Origin: Zhongshania aliphaticivorans
GTDB taxonomy: Bacteria; Pseudomonadota; Gammaproteobacteria; Pseudomonadales; Spongiibacteraceae
Direction: 5' to 3'
Assembly (NCBI RefSeq): GCF_902705875.1
Contig: NZ_CACSIK010000004.1
Span: 124,001-188,000, forward strand
DNA: 64,000 bases
Below are positions 9,671 through 20,495 of the stretch, piece after piece. Numbering within the stretch: the first letter of the stretch is position 1; each line of letters starts with the position of its first letter. The position numbers were made by a program, and so were the translations under genes. The notes under the pieces are model-generated. The model searched no databases and had not been told where the DNA came from. It saw only the letters and a program-made list of their open reading frames with translations.

Positions 9671-10366
9671 ATGTTGTACAAAAAAAATGATTGGGAGTGG
9701 ATAGGTGTCGTGGCTGTGAGTCCATGGGCGGTATTGGTTGTGTTGCTATGTGCGGGGGCGTCTGAGGTGTCTGCGCAAGCGCTCTATTACCGCTACCCCA
9801 ACGCTGATGGCACTGTTGTTATTGATAGCAGTGTGCCACCAGAGGCGGTGCCCAGAGGTTATGACGTCATTCGTATAGATGGCTCCGTGGTAAAAACAGT
9901 GGCGCCCAAGTTGAGTGAGGCCGAGAGTCAGGCGCGCGCTCAGGAACTGGAAATTGCGGCTGCAAGGGCAGAGGCCGAAGAAAAAATACGTAAATGGGAT
10001 GAGTCTTTGCTGCTGCGCTATAGCAGCGCTCAAGATATTGAAGTTGCCAAAGTGCGCGCGCTAAATGATATTAAAGTGCGCGTATCCATTTTGAAAAGTA
10101 ATTTAACCACCATCAAGCAGCAGATCTTAAAAAATCAAAGTGAAGCGGCAGAACTGGAGCGGCGAGGCCAAGTTGTGCCGAGTGAGCTTGTCGACACCTT
10201 GGCGTCATTGCGACGTGAGGTGACAACAACAGAGCAGCATATCAATGGTCGCCTTGTGGAGCTGGAGGAAACCACCAGTAATTACGAGCGAGATAAAGCG
10301 CGTTTCCAGCATTTGCAGAGCCGAGCCGAACAGCGGCTACGCTACTACTCACCAAATAATAAGTAA
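9671..10366 (+). CDS. DUF4124-type exported protein with coiled coil
   Basis: A 231-residue protein of unknown function. A hydrophobic segment near residues 13-36 (WAVLVVLLCAGA, then SAQA) looks like a signal peptide. It is followed by LYYRYPNADGTVVIDSSVPPEAVPRGYDVI, which resembles the DUF4124 module seen in envelope proteins. The rest, from about 75 onward, is charged and helical and likely coiled coil (LEIAAARAEAEEKIRKWDE). The start is uncertain: the ATG at 9671 has little space after pyrE and a poor ribosome site, and GTG codons a little downstream are possible. It may be cotranscribed with pyrE. Confidence 0.7.
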   Translation: MLYKKNDWEWIGVVAVSPWAVLVVLLCAGASEVSAQALYYRYPNADGTVVIDSSVPPEAVPRGYDVIRIDGSVVKTVAPKLSEAESQARAQELEIAAARAEAEEKIRKWDESLLLRYSSAQDIEVAKVRALNDIKVRVSILKSNLTTIKQQILKNQSEAAELERRGQVVPSELVDTLASLRREVTTTEQHINGRLVELEETTSNYERDKARFQHLQSRAEQRLRYYSPNNK

Positions 10367-10393
10367 GCGGCGGGTATTCTTGGTCTTTAGCGG

Positions 10394-10978
10394 CTAGCGA
10401 AATATCGCGGCGCTGAGTTGCTGCCACTGCTCATCCCAATGCTCGGTAGGGCGACGTTTAAAATCACTGCGCACAAATTGGCCAATGCGTCCTTCTGCCG
10501 CAGAAAGTAACAAGTTGGCGGTGCTATTGGCGGTGATTGTGGTGCGTAAGCCTTCGCGAATTTCAGCTTCTCGTAAAATGGTCTTTAGCTGAGTCTCTAA
10601 GCGGTCGTAAAATTGCACTACGCGGCCACGTAAACGTTCGTTTTCTCCTGCTAGGGCATCGCCATTGAATATCCGGGTAATGCCGGGATTGCGCTCGGTG
10701 AAGCCCAGTAAAAGCTGCAAAATATGGCTTAATTGCGCCATGCTTTGGCTCTCTTCTTTCATTATCAGCGCTACGCGGCTGAAGATGGCATCTTCGACAA
10801 ACTCGATGAGACCTTCAAACATTTTGGCTTTACTAGGAAAGTGCCGATAAAGTGCTGCCTCTGATACGCCAACTTCTGCGGCTAGTTTGGCGGTGGTAAT
10901 GCGGGCGCCGGGTTGGGTTTCTAGCATGGTGGCTAGGGCTTGCAAAATTTCATCGCGTCGTGATGGACGTTTGTTCAT
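10394..10978 (-). CDS. slmA: Nucleoid occlusion factor SlmA (TetR family)
   Basis: DNA-binding protein that blocks FtsZ ring assembly over the chromosome. The 194-residue length matches. The N-terminal helix-turn-helix reads [43 protein letters not shown], very close to SlmA. The C-terminal part includes [31 protein letters not shown] and [24 protein letters not shown], both characteristic of SlmA rather than general TetR repressors. It follows argB on the minus strand with a 43-base gap, as in many gammaproteobacteria. Confidence 0.95.
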   Translation of the reverse strand: MNKRPSRRDEILQALATMLETQPGARITTAKLAAEVGVSEAALYRHFPSKAKMFEGLIEFVEDAIFSRVALIMKEESQSMAQLSHILQLLLGFTERNPGITRIFNGDALAGENERLRGRVVQFYDRLETQLKTILREAEIREGLRTTITANSTANLLLSAAEGRIGQFVRSDFKRRPTEHWDEQWQQLSAAIFR

Positions 10979-11021
10979 AGGGTGTAAATAACCTTATTTG
11001 CCGGTATGGCCTTCGTGGTGC

Positions 11022-11960
<939 letters not shown>

Positions 11961-11977
11961 TTAAAAAAAGACGCCTA

Positions 11978-14425
11978 TTAAAGACTATCTGCCAGCGTGG
12001 GATCAATCCTTAGGAGCAAATCCTTAAACTCATTTTGTATTCGGGCCATAGATGCTTCGCTATCGGCCTCAAATCGCAGGGTGATTGCTGGGCCGGTGTT
12101 TGAGGCGCGAATAAGTCCCCAGCCGTGTCTAAATTCAGCCCTTAGGCCGTCGATGTCAATGAGGGCAGCATCACTGAAGTTTTGATGTTCAATGAAGGTT
12201 TCTATCAGGGCAAATTTACGATCATCGGCGACAGGAATGACGATTTCTGGGCTACTAATGAGTGTTTGCAGGCTGTTTAGGGCGTCATCCATGGTTGTGC
12301 CCGATAGCGTTAGTATCTCCAGCAGACGTGCAGCGGTGTACATTCCGTCATCAAAACCATACCAGCGTTCTTTGTAAAAAATATGCCCAGAAAACTCGCC
12401 ACCCAGCAGCGCGCCGGTTTCTAGCATTTTCTGTTTCATATAAGAGTGGCCGCACTTCCAAATGGTAGGTCGGCCACCGGCGTCAACGATAAGCTCTGAG
12501 AGTAAGCGGCTACATTTGATGTCGAAAAGAATTTCGGCCCCGGGATTGCGCGAGACCATGTCGCGGGCGAGCACCATAAGCAGCTGATCTGCCGACGGGC
12601 ACTGGCCTTGTGCGGTCACAATGGCAACCCGGTCACCGTCGCCGTCAAAGGCGATACCGAGGTCTGCATTGTGCTCGCTTACCGCCGTTTTAAGGGAGTC
12701 TAAGTTGCTGGCTACGGTGGGGTCGGGGGCGTGGTTGGGGAAGTTACCGTCTATTTCGCAGAATAGCGGTATTACCTCACAGCCCAGCTCTTCAAATAAT
12801 ATTGGCGCAATATTGGCAGTTGCGCCATTACCGGCGTCAATCACAACTTTGAGCGTTTGGGCGATGACCACATCACTGGTTACTCGGTCAATATAGCGCT
12901 GCTCAATACTGTCGTTAGTTAATGTGCCTTGACCGCTGTCAAAATGTTGGGCTTCAATGCGGCGGCGCAAGGATTGTATGTCGGCGGCGCTAAGGGATTT
13001 GAATTCTAGGCTAATTTTCATGCCATTGTAGTGGCTGGGGTTATGGCTGCCGGTAATCATAATGGCATTGCCAATGTTCAAGTCTTGGCAGGCGTAGTGA
13101 ATCATTGGCGTGGCGATTAGGCCTAAGTCGGTCACGTCAATGCCAGTGCTGAGCAGGCCTTTGCTGAGGGCGTTGTGAATGCGAGGGCTGCTTAAACGGC
13201 CATCTCGACCTAGTAATAATTTGGTTTGGCCACGGCTTAATGCTTCGCTGCCCACTGCTCGGCCCACGGCAAAGCAGGTGTTGTCATCTAATTCAGTGTC
13301 GGCGATGCCGCGAATATCGTAGGCGCGGAAACAGTTTTTGGCGACGCTAGATGTTGGTGGTGGGCTTGTTTTGGCAGGTTTGCCACTACCTAATTCGGGG
13401 AGCGGTGGCGCGTCGTTTGGCGCTGGGAAATTGTCCCGATTGGAGCGACTTTTTTGTTGTGTGGCGGCTAATTTTTTGGCCAGTGCCTGTTCAAGGCTAG
13501 GTGGTTCTGGCGCGGCTTTTTTCTTTGCGGCTTTTGCTTTTTCAGTACTAGAGATGGCTGGGATTTGATAGCTACGCACAAAGAATATGGCGTGACTGGC
13601 GGCAATAAGGGCAAGGCAGAGCGCGCAGATTAGCCATAGTAGCGTGGTGTCTGAGCTTAGATTGAGTACAGTAATTTCTTGCGGGTAGACTTGCAGTGTC
13701 CAGCCAGGGACGGGCAGTGAGCGACGCTGCATTGCCTCGGGGTAGCTAATAGATGACGGTTTAATCACGCTGTCACGACGTGTTTTGTAGGTTTGAATGA
13801 GCTCATTGCTGACCGCATTTCCCGCTAGGCTGCTCAGCATTTTCTCAAAAAATTTGGCGTCAAACGTGACGTATATGGCGCCCTGATTACCCACAACGTG
13901 AACGAATGAGATTAACCACTGCTTGTTGTGTTTATAGGCTTCGATAATGAGAGATTGTTTGTCGATGCTTTTACGCAACATATCAATTTCAATATTATTG
14001 CGCAGGCGTTGGGTTTCGCTGCGTTCGTCAGCGATGCCCTGCGAGCCAAGATAAATAATTTTACTGTCTTGTGCCTCGGGAAACGCGCGCTGTAAGCTTT
14101 GTGCAAAAATACTGTCGTCGGCAATGCTGCCTTGCTTTAATGCGGCGATAAGTTCGGGGTTGCGTGTTTGCTCTGTTACGCGCTCGCCAAGTTGGGCGAT
14201 GACGTCGCGCACAATACCGCGTTGGTGGTCAGCGATATTTGAGGTGACGGTATCTATACGCTGGTTAAGCGCGCGGGGTTCTTCAACAGATTGAATCCAA
14301 TAAAACGCCCCACAGACTAAGCCGATGCAGAGTATTGCTGAAATGACGATGTCGCGCTGATTGGCAGAGAATCGAGGTGCGCGTTTAACATTGTTGCTGT
14401 CGGCAGCGGATGTCTTTTTTCTCAT
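11978..14425 (-). CDS. algC: Phosphomannomutase/phosphoglucomutase AlgC with membrane-anchored N-terminal domain
   Basis: Interconverts hexose 1- and 6-phosphates for exopolysaccharide and LPS precursors. The mutase occupies roughly residues 360-815: TGSHNPSHYNG with the phosphoserine at 460, DGDGDR (593-598) for Mg2+, GGEFSGH (674-680) for sugar recognition, and RASNTGPAITLRFE for the phosphate. The first 350 residues add a transmembrane helix (about 26-44), a 200-residue region, a second helix (about 262-284) and a low-complexity Lys/Ala/Pro linker. The intervening loop probably sits in the periplasm like a sensor domain. Long AlgC forms with such an extension are known in Pseudomonas. Located between coaBC and argB. 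Confidence 0.93.
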   Translation of the reverse strand: MRKKTSAADSNNVKRAPRFSANQRDIVISAILCIGLVCGAFYWIQSVEEPRALNQRIDTVTSNIADHQRGIVRDVIAQLGERVTEQTRNPELIAALKQGSIADDSIFAQSLQRAFPEAQDSKIIYLGSQGIADERSETQRLRNNIEIDMLRKSIDKQSLIIEAYKHNKQWLISFVHVVGNQGAIYVTFDAKFFEKMLSSLAGNAVSNELIQTYKTRRDSVIKPSSISYPEAMQRRSLPVPGWTLQVYPQEITVLNLSSDTTLLWLICALCLALIAASHAIFFVRSYQIPAISSTEKAKAAKKKAAPEPPSLEQALAKKLAATQQKSRSNRDNFPAPNDAPPLPELGSGKPAKTSPPPTSSVAKNCFRAYDIRGIADTELDDNTCFAVGRAVGSEALSRGQTKLLLGRDGRLSSPRIHNALSKGLLSTGIDVTDLGLIATPMIHYACQDLNIGNAIMITGSHNPSHYNGMKISLEFKSLSAADIQSLRRRIEAQHFDSGQGTLTNDSIEQRYIDRVTSDVVIAQTLKVVIDAGNGATANIAPILFEELGCEVIPLFCEIDGNFPNHAPDPTVASNLDSLKTAVSEHNADLGIAFDGDGDRVAIVTAQGQCPSADQLLMVLARDMVSRNPGAEILFDIKCSRLLSELIVDAGGRPTIWKCGHSYMKQKMLETGALLGGEFSGHIFYKERWYGFDDGMYTAARLLEILTLSGTTMDDALNSLQTLISSPEIVIPVADDRKFALIETFIEHQNFSDAALIDIDGLRAEFRHGWGLIRASNTGPAITLRFEADSEASMARIQNEFKDLLLRIDPTLADSL

Positions 14426-14516
14426 GTTGCTATTAATCTGACCCTTGGCGAAGTAGCGTCTACGTTTATGGTGAAGACCTTGATTACCTTATAATGGTAG
14501 TGCTTGCCTAGTCTGT

Positions 14517-15722
14517 CTAGCTTTTCGCAGCAAAGAATTTCTCTGCTATAAGGTTGATAAGTTGCGCTGCGAGCTGACTCTTACTCATTTGTGGAATAGT
14601 GTGTTGTCCCTCTTGCCAGATTGCCGTTACGGCATTTTCGCTAGAGTTGAAGCCGATATCGGTATTAGAAACGTCGTTGGCGATAATTAAATCGAGGTTT
14701 TTTCTTTCCAATTTGCCACGGGCGTAGCGTAGCAGGTCTTGTGTTTCGGCGGCGAAGCCAATGGTGATCGGGCGCTTGGCGTGGTTGGCGACGGTGCTGA
14801 CAATGTCTGGATTGCGAACCAACTCAATATGCATGGTGTCATTGTCTTTTTTGATTTTTTGGTCTGCAGCTATGGCGGGGCGATAGTCTGCTACAGCGGC
14901 GCAGCCAATAAACAGTTGGCAATGATCAAGGGTCGAGGTGGCGGCCTCTAACATGTCTTGGGCGCTGGTCACATCAATGCGGGTGACTCGCTCGGGGCAG
15001 GCTAGGTTTGTAGGGCCACTAATCAGCGTTACGATAGCGCCGGCGTCGGCTGCCGCTGACGCGAGCGCATAACCCATTTTGCCAGAGCTGTGATTGCTGA
15101 TGTAGCGCACCGGGTCAATGGCTTCACGAGTTGGGCCAGCGGTTATAGTGAGCTGTATGCCGTCTAAGCGTCGCGTTTTAAATACACTGGCAGCGTGTGC
15201 GGCCAGCTCTTCGGCCTCTAGCATTCTGCCAGGGCCAATGTCGCCACAGGCTTGTGCACCAGCCGCAGGGCCAAAGAGGGAAATATTGCGCTCGATTAAT
15301 ACCTTGGCATTCGCTTGCGTGGCAGGGTCGCGCCACATGCCGTGATTCATCGCAGGAGCAAGGGCAACGGGGGCAGAAGTGGCAAGGCATAGGGTGGTGA
15401 GTAAATCGTCTCCTCGGCCATTAGCTAGCCTAGCCATGAAGTCGGCGCTGGCTGGGGCAACAAAGATAAGATCTGCCCATCTCGCCAATTCAATATGTCC
15501 CATACCGGCTTCTGCTTCGGGGTCGAGCAGTGTGGTGTTTACCGGGTTGCCAGACAGCGCTTGTAATGTCAGGGGAGTAATAAACTCCATTGCCGCTGAG
15601 GTCATTACCACGCGTACATCCGCGCCGTGGTCTTTTAGGCGTCTGATAAGTTCGGCGCTTTTATAGGCCGCAATGCCGCCGGTGACGCCAAGAAGGATGT
15701 GCCGATTACTGAGTTGTTTCAT
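14517..15722 (-). CDS. coaBC: Phosphopantothenoylcysteine synthetase/decarboxylase
   Basis: Bifunctional coenzyme A enzyme that joins cysteine to 4-phosphopantothenate and decarboxylates the product. The CoaC flavoprotein half is at residues 1-190 (LGVTGGIAAYKSAELIRRL, catalytic histidine region, APAMNHGMW). The CoaB half follows (ITAGPTREAIDPVRYISNHSSGKMGYALA, then GFAAET and LDLIIANDVS). The ATG at 15722 gives 401 residues; an upstream TTG would add only a poor extension. Pseudomonads carry dut between this gene and algC, but here only 91 non-coding bases separate them. Confidence 0.96.
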   Translation of the reverse strand: MKQLSNRHILLGVTGGIAAYKSAELIRRLKDHGADVRVVMTSAAMEFITPLTLQALSGNPVNTTLLDPEAEAGMGHIELARWADLIFVAPASADFMARLANGRGDDLLTTLCLATSAPVALAPAMNHGMWRDPATQANAKVLIERNISLFGPAAGAQACGDIGPGRMLEAEELAAHAASVFKTRRLDGIQLTITAGPTREAIDPVRYISNHSSGKMGYALASAAADAGAIVTLISGPTNLACPERVTRIDVTSAQDMLEAATSTLDHCQLFIGCAAVADYRPAIAADQKIKKDNDTMHIELVRNPDIVSTVANHAKRPITIGFAAETQDLLRYARGKLERKNLDLIIANDVSNTDIGFNSSENAVTAIWQEGQHTIPQMSKSQLAAQLINLIAEKFFAAKS

Positions 15723-15830
15723 ATCGCTGTGTCGCAATTGCTTTGTATGGCGTTATTATGAAGCTTATCGGCGTTGCAAACTACCGTGTGAGTTTTATGC
15801 TGATTATCCATGTTCACCAAGGAGGGTGTA

Positions 15831-16505
15831 ATGGCGATTACAGATTGGCCGAAAGATGAGCGGCCGCGAGAGAAGTTGCTGCAAAGAGGCGCTTCGGCAC
15901 TGGCTGATGCAGAGTTGTTGGCGATCTTTTTACGTACCGGTGTTACTGGCAAGTCTGCTGTGGATTTGGCGCGAGAATTATTGCAAGAGCATGGCGGGCT
16001 AAGTGGTCTGATAGCGGCTAGCCGCACGCAGTTTTGTGCTTCACATGGCTTGGGTGACGCAAAGTTTGTGCAGCTACAGGCGGTGGTGGAAATGTCGCGT
16101 CGGTATTTGGCTGAGGAGCTTCAGCAGCGGCCGGTATTCAGTAGTGCAGCGGCAACACGGCAATTTTTGGCAGCGCAGTTGCGGCATGAGGTTCGGGAAG
16201 TGTTTGCGGTGATGTACCTCGACAACCAGCACCAGCTGCTTTGCTATGAACCCTTGTTTTACGGCACGATTGACGGCGCAGCGGTGTATCCGCGTGAGAT
16301 TGCACGACGAGCACTAGAGTTACATGCCGCCGCACTGATCGTGGCGCATAATCACCCTTCAGGGGTTGCTGAGCCTAGTGATGCAGATATTCGTATTACG
16401 CGGCGTATCCGTGAAGCCTTGGGTTTGCTAGATATGCGACTGCTAGATCACTGCGTGGTGGCGGGTCCAGAGGTGATTTCGCTGGCCGAGCGAGGTTTGT
16501 TGTAA
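15831..16505 (+). CDS. radC: RadC family JAB/MPN-domain protein
   Basis: 224-residue protein of the RadC family, of uncertain biochemical role despite the historic link to DNA repair. The N-terminal helix-hairpin-helix-like region reads [26 protein letters not shown]. The C-terminal JAMM metalloprotease-like motif is intact: HNHPSG at 173-178 followed by the [11 protein letters not shown] aspartate. The start at 15831 is supported by AAGGAGGG 6 bases upstream; the longer frame begins before that ribosome site. Divergent from coaBC, as in Pseudomonas. Confidence 0.93.
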   Translation: MAITDWPKDERPREKLLQRGASALADAELLAIFLRTGVTGKSAVDLARELLQEHGGLSGLIAASRTQFCASHGLGDAKFVQLQAVVEMSRRYLAEELQQRPVFSSAAATRQFLAAQLRHEVREVFAVMYLDNQHQLLCYEPLFYGTIDGAAVYPREIARRALELHAAALIVAHNHPSGVAEPSDADIRITRRIREALGLLDMRLLDHCVVAGPEVISLAERGLL

Positions 16506-16525
16506 GTAAAATTTTACGGCAAAAC

Positions 16526-16554
16526 TTGCTTGCTTCTTGTTCTTCTGGTATAAA
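16526..16554 (+). promoter_or_regulatory. Sigma-70-type promoter for rpmB-rpmG
   Basis: TTGCTT (16526-16531) and TATAAA (16549-16554) are separated by exactly 17 bases, a good match to the -35 and -10 boxes. The predicted transcript would have a leader of about 140 bases before rpmB, containing a hairpin around 16577-16609 (CGGG-TGCC paired with GGCA-CCCG). Confidence 0.65.
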
Positions 16555-16699
16555 GTCGCGCTCCATTTGGGCCGTGTCCGGGATGCCATAATTTCTCAGG
16601 GCACCCGAGTATTGTCAGAAACACGCGGCGGCCCGGTTTGAACCTGATTTTATAAACCTTTGTAGCGTTACTGCGATTAAGGTTGAAGAGGCGACTATC

Positions 16700-16936
16700 A
16701 TGTCTAGAGTATGTCAAGTTACTGGCAAGCGTCCGGTAACAGGAAACAATGTTTCACACGCAAAAAACCGCACTCGTCGTCGTTTTTTGCCAAACCTGCA
16801 CAGCCACCGTTTTTGGGTTGAAGCAGAAAAGCGTTTTGTTACTTTGCGTGTTTCTAGCAAAGGCATGCGTATCATTGATAAAAAAGGTATTGAGACTGTG
16901 TTAGCAGATCTTACTGCTCGCGGCGAAAAATACTAA
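16700..16936 (+). CDS. rpmB: 50S ribosomal protein L28
   Basis: Structural protein of the large ribosomal subunit. The 78 residues match the standard length. [29 protein letters not shown] is a textbook L28 N-terminus, and [23 protein letters not shown] follows as expected. The first L28 in an operon with rpmG 11 bases downstream, the usual arrangement. A strong promoter is visible upstream. Confidence 0.98.
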   Translation: MSRVCQVTGKRPVTGNNVSHAKNRTRRRFLPNLHSHRFWVEAEKRFVTLRVSSKGMRIIDKKGIETVLADLTARGEKY

Positions 16937-16947
16937 GGAGACTAATC

Positions 16948-17118
16948 ATGGCTAAGAAAGGCGCAAGCGATAAAATCCGTTTAGTTTCAAGCGCGGGTAC
17001 AGGTCACTTCTACACGACCACTAAAAACAAGCGTAACACTCCGGATAAATTTGAGTTTTCAAAATATGATCCAGTGGTACGTAAGCATGTAATGTACAAA
17101 GAAGCGAAGATTAAGTAA
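16948..17118 (+). CDS. rpmG: 50S ribosomal protein L33
   Basis: 56-residue large-subunit protein. The product starts [19 protein letters not shown] and continues with [23 protein letters not shown] and ends VMYKEAKIK. This is the zinc-free form without CxxC pairs, which is common in gammaproteobacteria. AAGGAG lies 7 bases before the ATG. It is cotranscribed with rpmB and followed by a clear terminator. Confidence 0.97.
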   Translation: MAKKGASDKIRLVSSAGTGHFYTTTKNKRNTPDKFEFSKYDPVVRKHVMYKEAKIK

Positions 17119-17156
17119 GGCTTATAAGCACACTTGATTCACTGCTTTATAAAATA

Positions 17157-17178
17157 CCGCGCTTGTCGCGGTTTTTTT
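17157..17178 (+). terminator. Rho-independent terminator of rpmB-rpmG
   Basis: CCGCG (17157-17161), loop CTTGT, CGCGG (17167-17171), then seven T residues. It lies 39 bases after the rpmG stop. Confidence 0.9.
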
Positions 17179-17619
17179 GTGCCTGTTATTTGAAAAGTTT
17201 CTATTCTCATTGCCAGCGTGCTGAGCCCCGTCCTTCACTGTGCGTGTTAGGGGTTAAACCCTTAAGCCAAGCGACACTTGCTGCATTATTGCTTTAGCCG
17301 GCAATATTTCAACGCAGGTGGTTTCGCTGACTCTCCCGTCGTTTTACCTACGTTAATATTCTTTCTGCGGTAACGTTTGGCGATTGTTGCTGCCGAATAC
17401 CCGTCGGGTGTGGCTGTGCTCGCTATATTCCGCCGTCTTTTTTTGCGCTGAGCAAGTTCAGCGGTGACAACCGCTCGCAAAATGGGTTTTACTCAATACG
17501 TTGCAATGTAATTAGCGTATTGATGCCCTGTGCCGCAGCGGATATGGATCTCAATGTGAATAACAGAATGCCGTGCTTTTGTTGGCTCTGGTCTCTGTGT
17601 CTATTAAAGGAGTAACTTA
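17179..17619. other. Non-coding stretch before the molybdenum hydroxylase genes
   Basis: About 440 bases without a credible gene. The right end must carry the promoter for the oxidoreductase pair; AAAGGAG at 17608-17614 is the ribosome site of its first gene. A 64-codon minus-strand open frame (17286-17480) is rich in Arg and Lys but has no family resemblance or ribosome site. Confidence 0.6.
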
Positions 17620-18120
17620 ATGATACGTTTTACCTTAAATGACAAGGCCGTTGAGCTAGACGCCGATGGTGAGATGCCGTTGCTGTGGGCATTACGGGAT
17701 ATGCTGCAGATGACCGGTACTAAATTTGGCTGTGGTATGGCGCAGTGCGGTGCCTGTACTGTACATATGGATGGCGCAGCTATTCGAGCCTGTGTTATGC
17801 CGCTGTCGGCGATCGCCAATAAAAACATTACCACCATTGAAGGTTTATCGGTCGATGCCAGCCATCCGGTGCAGCAGGCGTGGGTTCAACACAATGTGCC
17901 CCAGTGTGGTTATTGTCAGTCTGGACAAATTATGAGCGCAGTGGCGTTGTTGCAGCAAGACCCTAATCCAAGTGACGAGGACATTGATAATGCCATGCAG
18001 GGTAATATTTGCCGCTGTGGTACTTATCCGCGGATAAAAGCCGCGATTAAGTCCGTCGCTTCTGGGCAAGTGATGCCAGCAAACTACGAACTCGTTAGCA
18101 ATGCGGGAGAAGATGCATGA
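17620..18120 (+). CDS. Isoquinoline 1-oxidoreductase-type [2Fe-2S] subunit
   Basis: Small electron-transfer subunit of a molybdenum hydroxylase. It has two [2Fe-2S] clusters: the plant-ferredoxin type with Cys38, Cys43, Cys46 and Cys58 (CGMAQCGAC), and the helical type with Cys96, Cys99, Cys131 and Cys133 ([16 protein letters not shown]). At 166 residues it matches the IorA-like group, which passes electrons from the Mo site to an external acceptor. It overlaps the large subunit by ATGA, so the two are translationally coupled. AAAGGAG precedes the ATG. The substrate is unknown; an N-heterocycle or aldehyde is typical of the family. Confidence 0.93.
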   Translation: MIRFTLNDKAVELDADGEMPLLWALRDMLQMTGTKFGCGMAQCGACTVHMDGAAIRACVMPLSAIANKNITTIEGLSVDASHPVQQAWVQHNVPQCGYCQSGQIMSAVALLQQDPNPSDEDIDNAMQGNICRCGTYPRIKAAIKSVASGQVMPANYELVSNAGEDA

Positions 18121-20366
18121 AAAGCGTTAATAACGTGCAGCAGCTTTCGCGTCGCGACTTTCTAAAATTTACCGGTATTGCGGGCAGCGGTTTAATTCTG
18201 GCAACCACTTTGCCATTGGGCAATGTGGCCTTTGCCAGTGAGGCTGAAGGGCAGCAGGCTTTTAATTTATTTGTCAGTATTGCGACCAACGGCCGCTGTT
18301 TTATTATTTGTCATCGCAGTGAAATGGGGCAGGGTATTCGTACTGGGATTCCACAAATTATTGCCGAAGAACTTTGTGCCGACTGGGCGAACGTCGAGGT
18401 AGTACAAGGTTTGGCTAACGAGCAATACGGCAGCCAAAATACCGATGGCTCGCGTTCGATCCGAAATAACTATCAACGACTGCGTGAAATGGGCGCGGCG
18501 GCGCGCACAATGCTGGAACAAGCGGCCGCCACTATCTGGAGCGTTGAGCTAAGCAGTGTGTATGCTGATCAGGGCTATGTGATTCATAATGCCAGCCAGA
18601 AAAAACTGGGCTTTGGTGAATTAGCCGAAGCGGCGGCAAAGCTGAGTGCACCTGACCCCAGTACATTGACCTTTAAAAATCCCAAGGACTTTACCTTCAT
18701 TGGCCAGGCGATGGCGTCGGTCGATCTTGAGCAAATGGTCAATGGCGAAGCCGTTTTTGGCCAAGATGTTGTCATTCCCAATATGGTTTACGCGAGTATT
18801 GAGCGCAGTCCCGTGACCGGCGGCAAAGTATTGAGCTTTGACAAACAGGCCGCCTTAAAAATTGCCGGTGTGATTAAAGTTATTAAAATGCCAGAGCAAA
18901 GTTTACCTGCGTTATTCAAGCCCATTAATGGTGTGGCTGTTATCGCGAGTAATACTTGGGCCGCGCTGAAGGGCCGCAAGGCCCTAAATGTGCAGTGGGA
19001 ATTGGGTCAGCATGCTAGTCATGATTCCGCCAGCTACCTCAATGAGCTGCGTGAACGGATCACTAGTCCAGGCAAAATAGAGCGCAGCAAGGGCGATGCC
19101 TACCAAGCGTTAGACAACGCCGCAGTTAAAATTGATGCCACTTACACTGTGCCCTATCTCGCTCATGCACCAATGGAGCCACCTGCAGCCACGGCGAGCT
19201 ACAAAGAGGGTTTCTGTGAAGTTTGGACATCGGTGCAAACCCCGCAGCGGGCGCAAAAAGTGGTCGCAGAGGCGCTGGGGCTCAATACCGAGCAAGTTAA
19301 AATTAACGTGACCTTTTTGGGTGGCGGCTTTGGTCGTAAATCCAAACCTGATTTTGCTGTTGAGGCCGCTATCTTAGCTAAGGGCATGGCTAGACCGGTG
19401 AAAGTGACCTGGAGTCGGGAAGATGAAATTCGCCAGGGTTACTACCATGCAATTAGTGCGCAGTATTACAGTGCCGGCTTTGATCAAAATAAACAACTAA
19501 CAAGCTGGGTACAGCGTACAGCCTTTCCCAGTATCAGCTGGACCTACACTGGGCAGACGGATGAGCCCCAAGCGGGTGAGCTGGGCCTCGGTTTTATCGA
19601 TGTGCCACTGGCAGTAGAGAATCTAAGCTGCGAGACGCATAAAGCAAAGGCTCACGTTCGTATCGGTTGGCTGCGCTCGGTGTGTAATATTCAGCACGGT
19701 TTTGCTATTGGCTCGTTTGTTGATGAAGTGGCAGCCGCTAGCGGAAAATCAACCCATCAAACATGGCTGGATCTGTTGGGGAATGAGCGTTATAGCGATA
19801 CCGAGAATCAAGGCTTTGAATTTTTGAACTACGGTGAATCTGTCGACGAGTTCCCGCTTGATGTTTCTCGACTCAAGCAGGTCCTAAATTTAGTGGTTGA
19901 AAAGTCTGGCGCCACATCACAAGCAAAGGGAAATGAAGCGTGGGGTATTAGCGTGCATCGCAGTTTTGTCGCTTATGTCGCGGTGGCTACCAAGGTCCGG
20001 GTGGTTGACAATAAGGTGACTGTTTTAGAAATGCACAATGTGATCGACGCTGGCCGTGTGATCAATCCAGACCGGGTTGCTGCGCAAATGGAGGGTGCGA
20101 TGATATTTGGTTTGTCACTGGCGCTGATGGGCGAAATTGCCTTTAAATCAGGTGCCGTAGAGCAATCCAATTATCATGACTACCCGCTGCTCAAAATGCC
20201 GCAAAGCCCCTATATTAAAACCTATATTATTGAATCTACGGAACCGCCCGCCGGCGTTGGTGAACCCGGTGTTCCACCGGTGGCGGCGAGCTTGGCGAAT
20301 GCGATATTCCACGCCACCGGCACGCGTATTAGGGACTTACCGATCAATAAACATTTTGGTGTTTAG
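18117..20366 (+). CDS. Molybdopterin-binding aldehyde oxidase/isoquinoline oxidoreductase large subunit
   Basis: 749-residue molybdenum-cofactor subunit. The N-terminus has a Tat leader ([15 protein letters not shown] at about residues 9-23), implying folded export with the cofactor in place. The large subunit carries [22 protein letters not shown] near 400 and, near the C-terminus, [16 protein letters not shown], whose glutamate is the catalytic base in this family. It couples to the iron-sulfur subunit upstream. There is no FAD subunit, matching the IorAB-like two-subunit class. No XdhC-type maturation factor or cytochrome partner lies nearby, so these are presumably encoded elsewhere. Substrate unknown. 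Confidence 0.92.
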   Translation: MKSVNNVQQLSRRDFLKFTGIAGSGLILATTLPLGNVAFASEAEGQQAFNLFVSIATNGRCFIICHRSEMGQGIRTGIPQIIAEELCADWANVEVVQGLANEQYGSQNTDGSRSIRNNYQRLREMGAAARTMLEQAAATIWSVELSSVYADQGYVIHNASQKKLGFGELAEAAAKLSAPDPSTLTFKNPKDFTFIGQAMASVDLEQMVNGEAVFGQDVVIPNMVYASIERSPVTGGKVLSFDKQAALKIAGVIKVIKMPEQSLPALFKPINGVAVIASNTWAALKGRKALNVQWELGQHASHDSASYLNELRERITSPGKIERSKGDAYQALDNAAVKIDATYTVPYLAHAPMEPPAATASYKEGFCEVWTSVQTPQRAQKVVAEALGLNTEQVKINVTFLGGGFGRKSKPDFAVEAAILAKGMARPVKVTWSREDEIRQGYYHAISAQYYSAGFDQNKQLTSWVQRTAFPSISWTYTGQTDEPQAGELGLGFIDVPLAVENLSCETHKAKAHVRIGWLRSVCNIQHGFAIGSFVDEVAAASGKSTHQTWLDLLGNERYSDTENQGFEFLNYGESVDEFPLDVSRLKQVLNLVVEKSGATSQAKGNEAWGISVHRSFVAYVAVATKVRVVDNKVTVLEMHNVIDAGRVINPDRVAAQMEGAMIFGLSLALMGEIAFKSGAVEQSNYHDYPLLKMPQSPYIKTYIIESTEPPAGVGEPGVPPVAASLANAIFHATGTRIRDLPINKHFGV

Positions 20367-20495
20367 AGCTCGATAGCTTTTGTTAAAACATTGTAGCTAT
20401 AAAATATCGTATTATATTGCGATATTATTATTTGAGATGGTATGGGTTGATTATTTTTTAAATATTAAAAAATCCGTAAAATGTGCTGTGTATTT

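Noticed and set aside
17286-17480. 64-codon basic open frame before the molybdenum hydroxylase genes
   Set aside because: No recognisable family, no start signal; basic content alone is weak evidence.
17620-20366. Xanthine dehydrogenase
   Set aside because: No FAD subunit and no XDH-type domain order; the two-subunit Fe-S/Mo form with Tat leader fits the isoquinoline/aldehyde group better.
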